A stretch of DNA of 64,000 nucleotides from Manis javanica (lineage: Eukaryota > Chordata > Mammalia > Pholidota > Manidae): contig NC_133161.1 of the NCBI RefSeq assembly GCF_040802235.1, forward strand, positions 107,153,001 through 107,217,000, read 5' to 3'. A program made the translations under genes and the position numbers. Each line of letters starts with the position of its first letter. Position 1 is the first letter of the stretch. This document shows positions 1 through 11,399 of the stretch, in pieces. Under the pieces are notes generated by a model. It worked only from the letters and a program-made list of their open reading frames with translations. It was not told where the DNA came from and searched no databases.

Positions 1-57
1 AGAAGAAAAGAATCTCCACACAGTGTATATAACAGCTCAGTAAGCGAGCTAAGTTAG
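1..57 (+). CDS. LINE-1 ORF1 protein, C-terminal end (partial)
   Basis: The first 18 codons of the window and the TAG at 55-57 match, in frame, the C-terminal end of ORF1 in the second L1 (about 16,940-17,016). ORF1p is the RNA-binding chaperone of the L1 ribonucleoprotein. Only the extreme C-terminus is visible. The stop comes a few codons earlier than in L1 element 2. Confidence 0.7.
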   Translation, partial: RRKESPHSVYNSSVSELS

Positions 58-100
58 GCAGTAAGATACTAAAGAAGCTAACCTTGAACCTTTGGTAACC

Positions 101-3100
101 ATGAATCTAAAGCCTGCAATGGCAATAAGTACATATCTCTCAATAGTCACCCTAAATGTAAATAGACTTAATGCACCAATCAAAAGACACAGAGTAATAG
201 AATGGATAAAAAAGCAAGACCCATCTATATGCTACTTACAGGAAACTCACCTTAAACCCAAAGACAAGCATAGACTAAAAGTCAAGGGATTGAAAAACAT
301 ATTTCAGGCAAACAACAGTGAGAAGAAAGCAGGGGTTGCAGTACTAATATCAGACAAAATAGACTTCAAAACAAAGAAAGTAACAAGAGATAAAGAAGGA
401 TACTACATAATGATAAAGGGCTCAGTCCAACAAGAGGATATAACCATTCTAAATATATATGCACCCAATACAGGAGCACCAGCATATGTGAAGCAAATAC
501 TAACAGAACTAATGAGGGAAATAGACTGCAATGCATTCATTTTAGGAGACTTCAACACACCACTCACCCCAAAGGATAGATCCACCGGGCAGAAAATAAG
601 TAAGGACACACAGGCACTGAACAACACACTAGAACAGATGGACCTAATAGACATCTATAGAATTCTACATCCAAAAGCAACAGGATATACATTCTTCTCA
701 AGTGCACATGGAACATTCTCCAGAATAGACCACATACTAGCTCACAAAAACAGCCTCAGTAAATTCCAAAATATTGAAATTCTTCCAACCAACTTTTCAG
801 ACCACAAAGGTATAAAAGTGGAAATGAATTCTACAAAGAAACCAAAAAGGCTCACAAACACATGGAGGCTTAACAACATACTCTTAAATAATCAATGGAA
901 CAATGAACAAACCGAAAAAGAGATCAAGGAATATATAGAAACAAATGACAACAACAACACTAAGCCCCAACTTCTGTGGGATGCAGTGAAAGCAGTCTTA
1001 AGAGGAAAGTATATAACAATCCAGGCACACTTGAAGAAGGAAGAACAATCCCAAATGAATAGTCTAATATCACAATTATCAAAACTGGAAAAAGAAGAAC
1101 AAATGAGGCCTAAAGTCAGCAGAAGGAGGGACGTAATAAAGATCAGAGAAGAAATAAACAAAATTGAGAAGAATAAAACAATAGCAAAAATCAACAAAAT
1201 CAAGAGTTGGTTCTTTGAGAAAATAAACAAAATAGATAAGCCTCTAGCCAAACTTATTAAGAGAAAAAGAGAATCAACACAAATCAACATAATCAGAAAT
1301 GAGAATGGAAAAATCACAACAGACTCCACAGAAATACAAAGAATTATTAAAGACTACTATGAAAACCTATATGCCAACAAGCTGGAAAACCTAGAAGAAC
1401 TGGACAACTTCTTAGAAAAATACCACCTCCCAAGAATGACCAAGGAAGAAACACAAAAGTTGAACAAACCAATTACGAGCAAAGAAATTGAAACGGTAAT
1501 CAAAAAACTACCCAAGAACAAAACCCCGGGGCCGGACGGATTTACCTCAGAATTTTATCAGACACACAGAGAAGACATAAAACCCATTCTCCTTAAAGTG
1601 TTCCAAAAAATAGAAGAAGAGGGAATACTCCCAAACTCATTCTATGAAGCCAAAATCACCCTAATACCAAAACCAGGCAAAGACCTCACCAAAAAAGAAA
1701 ATTACAGACCAATATCCCTGATGAATGTAGATGCAAAAATACTCAGTAAAATATTAGCAAACAGAATTCAACAGTATATCAAAAGGATCATACACCATGA
1801 CCAAATGGGATTCATCCCAGGGATGCAAGGATGGTACAACATTCGAAAATCCATCAACATCATCCACCACATCAACAAAAAGAAGGACAAAAACCACATG
1901 ATGATCTCCATAGATGCTGAAAAAGCATTTGACAAAATTCAACATCCATTCATGATAAAATCTCTCAGCAAAATGGGAATAGAGGGCAAGTACCTCAACA
2001 TAATAAAGGCCACATATGGTAAAACCACAGCCAGTATTATACTGAACAGCGAGAAGCTGAAAGCATTTCCTCTGAGATCGGGACCCAGACAGGGATGCCC
2101 ACTCTCCCCACTGTTATTTAACATAGTACTGGAGGTACTAGCCACGGCAATCAGACAAAACAAAGAAATACAAGGAATCCAGATTGGTAAAGAAGAAGTT
2201 AAACTGTCACTATCTGCAGATAATATGATACTGTACACAAAAAACCCTAAAGACTCTACTCCAAAACTACTAGAACTGATATCGGAATACAGCAAAGTTG
2301 CAGGATACAAAGTTAACACACAGAAATCTGTAGCTTTCCTATACACTAACAATGAACCAATAGAAAGAGAAATCAGGAAAACAATTCCATTCACCATTGC
2401 ATCAAAAAGAATAAAATACCTAGGAATAAACCTAACCAAAGAAGTGAAAGACTTATACTCTGAAAACTACAAGTCACTCTTAAGAGAAATTAAAGGGGAC
2501 ACTAATAAATGGAAACTCATCCCATGCTCCTGGCTAGGAAGAATTAATATCATCAAAATGGCCATCCTGTCCAAAGCAATATACAGATTTGATGCAATCC
2601 CTCTCAAATTACCAGCAACATTCTTCAATGAATTGGAACAAATAATTCAAAAATTCATATGGAAACTACAAAGACCCCGAATAGCCAAAGCAATCCTGAA
2701 AAAGAAGAATAAAGTAGGGGGGATCTCACTCCCCAACTTCAAGCTCTACTACAAAGCCATAGTAATCAAGACAATTTGGTACTGGCAAAAGAACAGAGCC
2801 ACAGACCAGTGGAACAGATTAGAGACTCCAGAAATTAACCCAAACATATATGGTCAATTAATATTTGATAAAGGAGCCATGGACATACAATGGCAAAATG
2901 ACCATCTCTTCAACAGATGGTGCTGGCAAAACTGGACAGCTACATGTAGGAGAATGAAACTGGACCATTGTCTAACCCCATATACAAAGGTAAACTCGAA
3001 ATGGATCAACGACCTGAATGTAAGTCATGAAACCATTAAACTCTTGGAAAAAAACATAGGCAAAAACCTCTTAGACATAAACATGAGTGACCTCTTCTTG

Positions 3101-3934
3101 AACATATCTCCCCGGGCAAGGAAAACAACACCAAAAATGAGCAAGTGGGACTACATTAAGCAGAAAAGCTTCTATACAGCGAAAGACACCATCAATAGAA
3201 CAAAAAGGAACCCTACAGTATGGGAGAATATATTTGAAAATGACAGATCCGATAAAGGCTTGACGTCCAGAATATATAAAGAGCTCACATGCCTCAACAA
3301 ACAAAAAACAAATAACCCAATTAAAAAATGGGCAGAGGAACTGAACAGACAGTTCTCTAAGAAAGAAATACAGATGGCCAAGAGACACATGAAAAGATGC
3401 TCCACATCACTAATTATCAGAGAAATGCAAATTAAAACTACAATGAGGTATCATCTCACACCAGTAAGGATGGCTGCCATCCAAAAGACAAACAACAACA
3501 AATGTTGGCGAGGCTGTGGAGAAAGGGGAACCCTCCTACACTGCTGGTGGGAATGTAAATTAGTTCAACCATTGTGGAAAGCAGTATGGAGGTTCATCAA
3601 AATGCTCAAAACAGACCTACCATTTGACACAGGAATAGCACTCCTAGGAATTTACCCTAAGAACGCAGCAATCAAGTTTAAGAAAGACAGATGCACCCCT
3701 ATGTTTATTGCAGCACTATTTACAATAGCCAAGAATTGGAAGCAACCTAAATGTCCATCGGTAGATGAATGGATAAAGAAGATGTGGTACATATACACAA
3801 TGGAATACTACTCAGCCATAAGAAATGGAAAAATCCAACCATTTGCAGCAACATGGATGGAGCTGGAGAGTATTATGCTCAGTGAAATAAGCCAAGCGGA
3901 GAAAGAGAAATACCAAATGATTTCACTCATCTGA
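101..3934 (+). CDS. LINE-1 ORF2 protein, full-length open frame with altered RT catalytic motif
   Basis: ORF2p carries the endonuclease and reverse transcriptase for target-primed retrotransposition. Counting from the ATG at 119, which gives 1271 residues (human ORF2p 1275), the endonuclease fills about residues 1-235 with its [25 protein letters not shown] and SDHKGI motifs. The reverse transcriptase is in the middle. The C-terminal Cys motif C-x3-C-x7-H-x4-C starts near residue 1129. An upstream in-frame ATG at 101 would add six residues. The frame is uninterrupted, but the catalytic FADD box of the RT reads S-A-D-N at residues 699-702 (2213-2224). The second catalytic aspartate is therefore asparagine, and the enzyme should be inactive despite the open frame. 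The stop (TGA at 3932) falls slightly before the position used in L1 element 2. Confidence 0.95.
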   Translation: MNLKPAMAISTYLSIVTLNVNRLNAPIKRHRVIEWIKKQDPSICYLQETHLKPKDKHRLKVKGLKNIFQANNSEKKAGVAVLISDKIDFKTKKVTRDKEGYYIMIKGSVQQEDITILNIYAPNTGAPAYVKQILTELMREIDCNAFILGDFNTPLTPKDRSTGQKISKDTQALNNTLEQMDLIDIYRILHPKATGYTFFSSAHGTFSRIDHILAHKNSLSKFQNIEILPTNFSDHKGIKVEMNSTKKPKRLTNTWRLNNILLNNQWNNEQTEKEIKEYIETNDNNNTKPQLLWDAVKAVLRGKYITIQAHLKKEEQSQMNSLISQLSKLEKEEQMRPKVSRRRDVIKIREEINKIEKNKTIAKINKIKSWFFEKINKIDKPLAKLIKRKRESTQINIIRNENGKITTDSTEIQRIIKDYYENLYANKLENLEELDNFLEKYHLPRMTKEETQKLNKPITSKEIETVIKKLPKNKTPGPDGFTSEFYQTHREDIKPILLKVFQKIEEEGILPNSFYEAKITLIPKPGKDLTKKENYRPISLMNVDAKILSKILANRIQQYIKRIIHHDQMGFIPGMQGWYNIRKSINIIHHINKKKDKNHMMISIDAEKAFDKIQHPFMIKSLSKMGIEGKYLNIIKATYGKTTASIILNSEKLKAFPLRSGPRQGCPLSPLLFNIVLEVLATAIRQNKEIQGIQIGKEEVKLSLSADNMILYTKNPKDSTPKLLELISEYSKVAGYKVNTQKSVAFLYTNNEPIEREIRKTIPFTIASKRIKYLGINLTKEVKDLYSENYKSLLREIKGDTNKWKLIPCSWLGRINIIKMAILSKAIYRFDAIPLKLPATFFNELEQIIQKFIWKLQRPRIAKAILKKKNKVGGISLPNFKLYYKAIVIKTIWYWQKNRATDQWNRLETPEINPNIYGQLIFDKGAMDIQWQNDHLFNRWCWQNWTATCRRMKLDHCLTPYTKVNSKWINDLNVSHETIKLLEKNIGKNLLDINMSDLFLNISPRARKTTPKMSKWDYIKQKSFYTAKDTINRTKRNPTVWENIFENDRSDKGLTSRIYKELTCLNKQKTNNPIKKWAEELNRQFSKKEIQMAKRHMKRCSTSLIIREMQIKTTMRYHLTPVRMAAIQKTNNNKCWRGCGERGTLLHCWWECKLVQPLWKAVWRFIKMLKTDLPFDTGIALLGIYPKNAAIKFKKDRCTPMFIAALFTIAKNWKQPKCPSVDEWIKKMWYIYTMEYYSAIRNGKIQPFAATWMELESIMLSEISQAEKEKYQMISLI

Positions 3935-4021
3935 GGAGTATAAGAACAAAGGAAAAACTGAAGGAACAAAACAGCAGTGGAATTACAGAACCCAAAAATG
4001 GACTAACGGGTACCAAAGGGA

Positions 4022-4130
4022 AAGGAACTTGGGAGGATGAGTGGGCAGGGAGGGATAAGGGTGGGGGGAAGAAGAAGGGAGGGGTATTAAGATTAGCATG
4101 CATGGGGGGAGGGAGAAAGGGGAGGGTGGG
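4022..4130 (+). other. G-rich tract of the L1 3' UTR
   Basis: Several runs of three to six G separated by short spacers occur on the plus strand after ORF2. Mammalian L1 3' UTRs commonly contain a polypurine, G-quadruplex-capable segment, and the related L1s here have one too (near 20,950-21,050, 25,020-25,060 and 48,350-48,440). Confidence 0.6.
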
Positions 4131-4706
4131 CTGCACAACACAGAGAGGACAAGTAGTGACTCTACAACATTTCACTAAGCTGATGGACAGTAATGGTAAT
4201 GTGGTTGTTAGGAGGGACCTGATATAGGGGAGAGCATAGTAAACATAGTACTCTTCATGTAAGTGTAGATTAAAAATTAGAAAAAAAAAAAAAAGAAAGA
4301 AAGAAAGAAAAGGGGGATTACTCCTTGATAGGATAAAACTATTGGTAAATCAAAGATCAACGCATGCTTTAAACATCCTTAATGTTGATCACTTAAAGGG
4401 TGTCAGATGATCAGCTATGGAGGTACTCTTTTCTGATAATATTCCTTTCTCTTAATAAAAAAAAAAAAGCAGTTACTGTGTGCTGACCTCCAATGAGTTC
4501 TGCACAGTGGTATAGAGGGCATGTCAAAGTGTGGGCAAAGGGTCTTTTTGTTTCTATGCAGAAGATCAAGGCCTAGCTCGGATACCCAGAAAATGAACTA
4601 AGATACGATATGAGGAGGAGCTTCCGGCATCAGCACTCTCTGGAGGACTTGTGCCGGAGGATGATCATCAAAAAGCCTCCATGGGGATCCGGACGATGCT
4701 GCGGTT

Positions 4707-5159
4707 GTGGCTGCATCCAGCCCACCGTCTCCTGGACTTGCCATAGGAGTGAGGAGGGAGATGTCTAGGCTGGCATGTGCATACAGTGAGACAACGAATT
4801 TGACCGGATCTGTACTGTTGGAACTCAATCAGGAGTTGGGAGGGGTGCAAGTTGTAGCACTCCAAAATCTTATGACTATAGACTATCTATGGTTAAAAGA
4901 ACATATGGGATGTGAACAGATACCAGAAATGGGCTGCTTTAATTTGTCTGATTTCTCTCAGACTGTTAAAGTACAGTTGGACAATATCCATCATAACATA
5001 GACAAATTTTCACAGGTGCCTAGGGTGCCTAAATGGTTTTCTTGGCTTCACTGGAGATGGATGGTAATTATAGATTTGCTTTGGTTATGTCACCGTATTC
5101 CTATTATGTTAATATGTGTGTGCAAATTAGTTAGTAGTTTAAAACCTATACATACTTAA
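4707..5159 (+). pseudogene. Retroviral envelope transmembrane-subunit fragment
   Basis: This 150-codon frame has no surface subunit. Its middle holds a heptad-like stretch (starting LQNLMTIDYLW), then C-x6-G-C where gamma/beta-type envelopes usually have C-x6-C-C, then a Trp-rich membrane-proximal part and a hydrophobic membrane segment near residues 118-142. It ends in a short tail before TAA. The class is probably betaretrovirus/ERV2-like from the layout. It lacks a signal peptide, SU and the cleavage site, so it is a remnant and not an envelope gene. The apparent start is simply the first ATG in frame. Confidence 0.6.
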
Positions 5160-5785
5160 GGTACTCTATAAGAAGATATGTCAAAGAAATAATCAATCCC
5201 CCCATGTTTTCTTCCATATGCTACCTCTATAGCTTTTCTTCTTCCTTCCTAATTACAACCCTTAAATAGAATTCGTGCCTCATATCGAATTTACCGAGTA
5301 TCATAATTCCTCCAGGTGGTAAAGATACCTCGAGACAAGTGCTGGGTATAGAAGCCACAGGGCATAAATCTGCAAAGAAGTAAAAAGCTAACCTTTGCAA
5401 ACAATATGGCTTCTCTCTCACTTACCAACTTTACATTACCCTGTATGGCCCCGGAAGATGACTGGTTAGCCAGAGACGGGTAAGATTCCTCAAGGGAGGA
5501 ACAAACTAAGACAGGCACAGTCGCAGGGGGGGCCATCAGGTGAGAATTTGGGGATCAACAGAGGTGAGGCTCAGAGCCTCACCCCCCCACCTGCTTTGAG
5601 AGAAATCTTCTGCATCCGTGGATGTTTTGATGCCCTTGTCTAGCTTGGATTAATACTTAGTCCATAGGCACACACCTGATCATCTACATTTGCCCTCTTC
5701 CAGCACTAAACTATGTTTTCTACCTTTATCTTGCATCTACCTACCACTTCAGCATTTTATTAAAAATAAAAATAATAATAATAAT

Positions 5786-5796
5786 AAAGGGAGAAA
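5786..5796 (+). other. Polypurine tract before LTR start
   Basis: An 11-base purine run (AAAGGGAGAAA) lies directly before TGTGGG at 5797. This is the usual arrangement of the plus-strand primer and the 5' edge of a 3' LTR. Confidence 0.5.
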
Positions 5797-6095
5797 TGTG
5801 GGATCAACATATAAATCAAGTACAAAAATCAAACGAATATTCATATTTGACCTGATTGTTTATAGTTCATAATGCGTGATGAAAACTGAAAGTTTCTGTG
5901 ATGAATGCCCTTGTACTGTTCACCATGTAAGAATTTATTCACTATGTAAGAATTCGTTCACCATGTAGGAACTTGTTCGTTATGCTTCAGAGGATTGGAG
6001 ACTGACGAGAATTAGGCTTGAGATGGATTAATGATTGTGCATTGAGCATTGACCCCCCTATACAGAATTTTATTGTGGTTAACAACCATTTGATC

Positions 6096-6101
6096 AATAA
6101 A
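6096..6101 (+). promoter_or_regulatory. Polyadenylation signal in LTR-derived sequence
   Basis: AATAAA lies about 20 bases before the poly(A) run of the retroposon, the spacing expected of a used signal. Confidence 0.7.
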
Positions 6102-6132
6102 TATGAGAGATGCCCTCTCAAAAAAAAAAAAA

Positions 6133-6340
6133 GTACACACTTCTAATTGTAAAATAAATAAGTAACCGGGATGTAATGTATACCATAAGGAATATAGTCA
6201 AAATATTGTAACAACTTTGTATGGTGATAGCTGGTAGCTAGAATTATCATGTATATAAATGTTGAATCACTGTGTTGTACACCCGAAACTAATGTAATAC
6301 TGTGTGTCAACTACCCTTCAATATAAAATAATTTTTTTAA
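6133..6340 (+). mobile_element. Old LINE-1 3' end fragment
   Basis: The text resembles older mammalian L1M/L1MA 3' ends: a phrase like 'gggatgtaatgtata', then 'gttgtacacc' and a final 'tcaatataaaata' A-rich end. The ERV-derived retroposon appears to sit inside or at the left edge of it. Confidence 0.6.
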
Positions 6341-6861
6341 AAATATTAATTGAGCAGCTACTATGTGCCAGGCACTGTTCTGTGTGCTGAGGGTATAGAT
6401 GATGGTGAGCAATGGAGGCTGGAGTCCCAGCTATTGAGCTGATACTCTAATGGAAGACAGACTAGGGGAATATGGACTGTAGCAGATGTTAAAACACTGA
6501 GTGGAGAAAAGTTAAGTATAGTTGGGACACAGGGGCTAGGGAGTCAAGTTTTTGTTTTTGTTTCTGATAAATCAAAAGAGATTAAACATCAGTTTTGTGT
6601 GCTGATGGGGATGATCTAGATTCCTAGACTCTGGAGGAGAAGCAGAGGGGAGAGGGGAGAATGGCTGGAATTTTATCCTTGAGCAGACAAAAAGGGAAAG
6701 GAGCCTGGGCTCAGGGTCATAGTTCATCATTAGTAGGGAGATGTGTTCTTTAAAGATGTCCACAACAATCACTCCCATTCCACATGCTCTCAGAGTGTGA
6801 CTTTGACATTCCTCCCATTGAAACACAAAAGTGTGTTTTTTGTGAAGTTGTGTTCCCTCTC
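6341..6861. other. Intergenic stretch without recognised gene
   Basis: The start (about 6350-6450) has the 'ctactatgtgccaggcactg' type phrase of an ancient mammalian interspersed repeat. The rest shows no coding or repeat identity I can name. Confidence 0.4.
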
Positions 6862-7129
6862 TTTTTTTTAAGTTTATTTTTTCTTAAAGTATCATTAATA
6901 CGCAATTTTATGTTGGTTTCAAATGCACATCACAGTGGTTCAACAGTCCCCATGATCAACTTATACTGTGATTGTGAATTATTGTGCCCTTTTATCCTCC
7001 TCCCCTCCCCCTTGGCAACCACGGTCACTTCTTTGTGTCTGTAAGTCTAATGCTGTTTTGTTCCTTTTGATTTGCTTTATTTTATATTCCACAAATAGGT
7101 GAAATCATATGATATTTGTCTTTCTCTCC

Positions 7130-10100
7130 CTAGCTTATTTCACTGAGCTTAATTGCCTCTAGATCCATCCTAGTTGTTACAAATGGTAGGATATCTTCTC
7201 TTTTTATGGGTGAATAACATTCCATGGTATATATGTACCACCTCTTTATCCATTCATCTATTGATGGACACTTACATTGCTTCCATATCTTGGCTATTGA
7301 AAATAGTGCCGCTATAAACATAGGAGTGCATGTCTTTTCGAAACGGGGATTTTGTTTTCTTCTGGTAAATTGGTAGGAGTGGAATTACTGGGTCAAATGG
7401 TATTTCTATTTTTAGTTTTTTGAGGAAGCTCTCCACAGCAGTTGCACCAATCTGCAGTCCCACCAACAGTGTAGGAGGGTTCCTATTTCTCTGCACCCTC
7501 ACCAGCATTTATTGTTTCTTGTTTTTGGGTAGTGGCCATTCTAACTGGTGTGAAGTGATATCTCATTGTGGTTTTAATTTGCATTTCCCTGATGATTAGC
7601 AATGTGAAGCATCTTTTCATGTGCCTGTTGGCCATTTGTATTTCTTCTTTGGAGAAGTGTCTGTTCAGGTCCTTTGCCCATTTGTTAATTGGCTTATTTG
7701 ATTTTTGGATGTTGAAGTGTACAAGTTCTTTATATATTTTGGATGTTAACACCATATCAGATGAATCATTTACAAATATATTTTCCCATATTGCACGATG
7801 CCTTTTTCTCCTGCTGATGGTGTCCTTTGCTGTACAGAAGCATTTTAGTTTGATGTAGTCCCACTTGTTCATTTTTTGTTTCCCTTGCCCAAGGAGATGC
7901 ATCCAGGAAAACATTGCTCATGCTTATATTCAATAGATTTTTGCCTATGTTTTCTTCTAAGAGTTTTATGGTTTCATGACTTATATTCAGGTCTTTGATC
8001 CATTTCAAGTTTATTTTTGTGTATGTGGTTAGACAATAATCCAAGTTTCATTCTCTTACATGCAGCTGTCCAGTTTTGCCAACACCAGTTGCTGAAGAGG
8101 CTGTCTTTCCCCCATTGTATATAAATGGCCCCTTTATTGTATATTAATTGGCCATATATGCATGGGTTTATCTCTGGCCTCTTTATTCTGTTCTGTTAAT
8201 CTATGTGTCTGTTCTTGTGCCAGTGCCAATTTGTTTTGATTACTGGAGCTTTGAAGTAGAGTTTGAAGTCAAGGAGTGTAATCCCGCCAACTTTGCTCTT
8301 CTTTCACAGGATTGCTTTGGCTATTCAGGGTCTTTTGTGGTTCCATATGAATTTTAAACTACTCTAGTTCATTGAAGAATGCTGTTGGTATTTTTATTGA
8401 AATTGCATTGAATCTGTAAATTGCTTTGAGCAGGATGGCCATTTTGACAATATTTATTCTTCTTATCCATGAGCACGGGATACATTTCCATTTCCATTTT
8501 TTTGGTGTCTTTTATAATTTCTCATGAGTGTTTTGTAGTTTTCAGAGTATAGGTCTTTCACCTCTGTGGTTAGGTTTACTTCTAGGTATTTTATTCTTTT
8601 TGATGTAGTTGTAAATGGAGTTGGTTTCCTGATTTCTCTTCTCACTAGTTTGTTGTTTGTATATAGGAATGCAACAGATTTCTGTGTATTAATTTTGTAT
8701 CCTGCAACTTTGCTGAGTTCAGTTATTAGTTCTACTAGTTTTTCTCAGGGTTTTCTATGTATAATATCATGTCATGTGCAAATAGTGAGAGTTTAATCAC
8801 TTCCTTACCAGTTTGGATGCCTTTTATCTCTCTGTGTTGTCTGATTGCTGTGGCCAGGATCTCCAGTACTATGTTGAATAAAAATAGTGAGAGTGGACAT
8901 CTTTGTCTTGTTCCTGATCTTAGAGGAAAAGTTTTCAGCTTTTTGCTGTTAGGTATGATGTTAGCTGTGGGTTTGTTGTATATGGCCTCTATTATGTTGA
9001 GTAATCTCTATACCCATTTTGTTGAGAGTTTTTATCATGAATGGATGTTGAATTTTGTCAAATGCTTCTACAGCATCTACAGAGATGATCATGTGATTTT
9101 TATCCTCCTTTTTGTTATTGTGGTGTATGATATTGATGGATATGTGAATATTGTACCATGCTTGCATCCTGGAATAAATCCCACTTAGTCATGATAGATG
9201 GCTTTTTTGATGTATTTTTTTAATTCAGTTTGTTAATATTTTGTTGAGTATTTTTGCATCTATGTTCATCAGGTATATTGGTCTGTAATTTTATCTTTTT
9301 GTGGTGTTTTTGTCTGGTTTTGTTTTTAGAGTGATGCTGGACACACAGAATGAGTTTGGAAGTTTTCCCTCCTCTTCTAGTTTTTGGAATGCTTTAAGAA
9401 GGGTGGGTATTAGCTCTTCTTTAAGTATTTGGTAGAATTTGGCTATGACACTGTCTGGTACTGGAGTTTTGTTTTGGGGACTTCTTTTTTCTTTCATTAC
9501 CATTTCTATTTCATAGCTAGTAATCAGACTGTTCAGAGTTTCTCTTTCTTCCTGGGTCAGTCTTGGAAGGTTGTATTTTTCTAGGATCTTGTCCATTTTT
9601 TCTAAGTTGTCCAATTTATTGGCTTATAATTTTTCATAGTATTCTCTACTAACTGTTTGTGTTTCTGGGGTATCTGCTATGATTATTCTTTCTTCATTTC
9701 CGTTTCTGTTTATTTGTGTACACTCTCTTTTTTCTTGATAAGTCTGGCTAGGGGGTCTATCTATTTTGTTTATTTTCTCAAAGAACCAGCTCCTGGTTTT
9801 ATTGGTTTTTCTATTGTTTTATTCTTCTCAATTTATTTATGTGCTGATCTTTATCATGTCCCTCCTTCACTGACTTCAGGTTTCATTTGTCTTTCTTTTT
9901 CTAGTTTCTTTAATTGTGATTTTAGACTGTTTATTTAGGATTGTTCTTGTTTCTTGAGGTAAGCTTTATTGCTGTGTACTTTCCTCTTAGAACTGCCTTT
10001 GCCATGTCCCACAGATTTGGGGCTGTTGTGTTTTGTTTTCATTTGTCTCCATGTATTGCTTGATTTCTTTTTTAATTTTTTCATTGATCCATTGATTATT

Positions 10101-10383
10101 TAGAAGCATGCTCTTTAGCCTTCATTTGTTTGTAGGTCGTTTTGTTTCCTTTGTGTAATTTATCTAATCCTGCTTCTCTCTCCCTATTATTTGCATGGAA
10201 TATCTTTTTCCACCCTATCATTTTTAATCTCTGTATGTGTTTGGGTCGGAAATGAGTCTCTTGTAGACAGGCTATAGATGGATCCTGTTTCTTTATCCAT
10301 TGTGCCACTCTATGTCTTTTGATTGGTGCATTCAGTCCATTTACATTTAAGGTGACTATTGATAGATAAGTACTTATTGGCAT
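7130..10383 (-). pseudogene. LINE-1 ORF2 pseudogene
   Basis: Successive minus-strand frames match ORF2p in order. The endonuclease start lies at 10,383 ([18 protein letters not shown] and QETHF), thumb and RT pieces between about 9,614 and 8,463, and C-terminal pieces between 8,044 and 7,130. Frame changes and stops separate them, so no functional protein can be made. Confidence 0.85.
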
Positions 10384-10926
10384 TTTATTAATTGTTTTCT
10401 GGTTGTTTTTTAAAAATCCCTGTTTGTTTCTCTCATACTTTCCTCTAGTTATTGATGGTTTTCCTTTGTGTTGTAAGTGTATTTCTCTCTTTTTTTTTTA
10501 CATTTATTTTTGTGTGTGTGCGTATTTATTGTAGGCTTTAGTTTTGTGGTTACCAAAGAATCAAGGATAGCTTCTTACTACATAATAGTCTATCTTAAAT
10601 TGCTGATTACTCTATTTCAAACACAATCTAAAGGTATTTTTTTTCCTTCTTCTCCCTCCTCCACATTTTTCATATTAGATGTCATAATCTGAAATTTCTG
10701 TGTGTCCCTTGACTGATTTTCTGTATAGTGGATTTTTGCTTCTTTTTTGCTTCAATTTTATACTTGATAATTAGATGGCCTACAGCCTTTGCTGTGCGTT
10801 TATTTTCACTGGTGAAAGCTACTTAGTGTTAGGGTCATTTCCATCTACAGCAGTCCCTTTGCCATATTGTGTAAGACTAGCTTGTTGTGGCATATTCCTT
10901 CAACTTTTATTTATCTAGAAATTGTT

Positions 10927-11397
10927 TCATACCTGCTTCAAATTTAAATGATAATCTTGCCAGGTAAAGGACTCTTGGTTGGAGGTCCTTGGGTTTTCAA
11001 GAATTCTTTCCTTAAAGAGAGTTTTTAACCCTTTGTCTTTCTCTTCTTCTTGTACCCTTATTATGCAAAGATTGTTTTGTTTGGATTGGTCACATAACTC
11101 TCTTATCATTCTTCCACTTCTAGAAATCCTTTTTTTCTCTGTTTCTCTGCTTCTTTGTTTTCGTGTTCTGATTTCCAACTCTTTCACCATTTCCTCTACC
11201 TGCACCAATCTACTCTTAAATTCCTCCATTGTAGGTATCGTCTCAGATACTGTATTCTTCAGCTCTGAGTGGCCCTTTTTCAGTTCTTCTATCTCTTTGT
11301 TGAAGTCCTCCCTGAGATCTTGAATACTTTCCTGGAAATCCATGAGCATGTTCATGACTTTTATTTTGAAATATTTGTCAATAAGATTGGTGATCAC
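10927..11397 (-). pseudogene. LINE-1 ORF1 remnant (coiled coil)
   Basis: This 156-codon minus-strand frame is rich in Glu, Lys and Leu in heptad-like order, then has an ELCDQSKQNN stretch resembling the beginning of the ORF1p RNA-recognition domain. The expected C-terminal half is not in frame, so ORF1 is decayed. Confidence 0.7.
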
Positions 11398-11399
11398 TG

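Larger units (their letters stand above)
1..4310 (+). mobile_element. LINE-1 element 1 (young; 5' part outside the window)
   Basis: This L1 runs in order: end of ORF1 (1-57), a short inter-ORF spacer, an uninterrupted ORF2 (to 3934), a G-rich 3' UTR (about 4020-4130) and an A-rich tail that turns into GAAA repeats (4279-4310). The 3' UTR resembles those of the other plus-strand L1s here, so all belong to one lineage. The 5' end, promoter and any upstream target-site duplication lie left of the window, so full length cannot be judged. The open ORF2 says the insertion is recent. Confidence 0.95.
4311..6132 (+). mobile_element. ERV-derived retroposon ending in an mRNA-like poly(A) tail
   Basis: The element has unrecognised leader sequence (about 4311-4600), a small Arg-rich open stretch beginning near 4610, an envelope transmembrane-subunit fragment (4707-5159), about 620 bp of 3' sequence, a purine tract (5786-5796) and LTR-like U3/R sequence from 5797. 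It ends about 20 bp after an AATAAA signal in a run of 13 A. A poly(A) tail placed after an LTR polyadenylation signal indicates that an ERV transcript was reverse-transcribed and inserted by L1 machinery rather than integrated as a provirus. The left boundary is uncertain; the A run at about 4458-4469 could mark an internal junction. Confidence 0.6.

Noticed and set aside
892-2439. Several minus-strand frames of 60-166 codons
   Set aside because: Antisense shadows of the intact L1 ORF2, with the hydrophobic composition expected when A-rich coding sequence is read in reverse.
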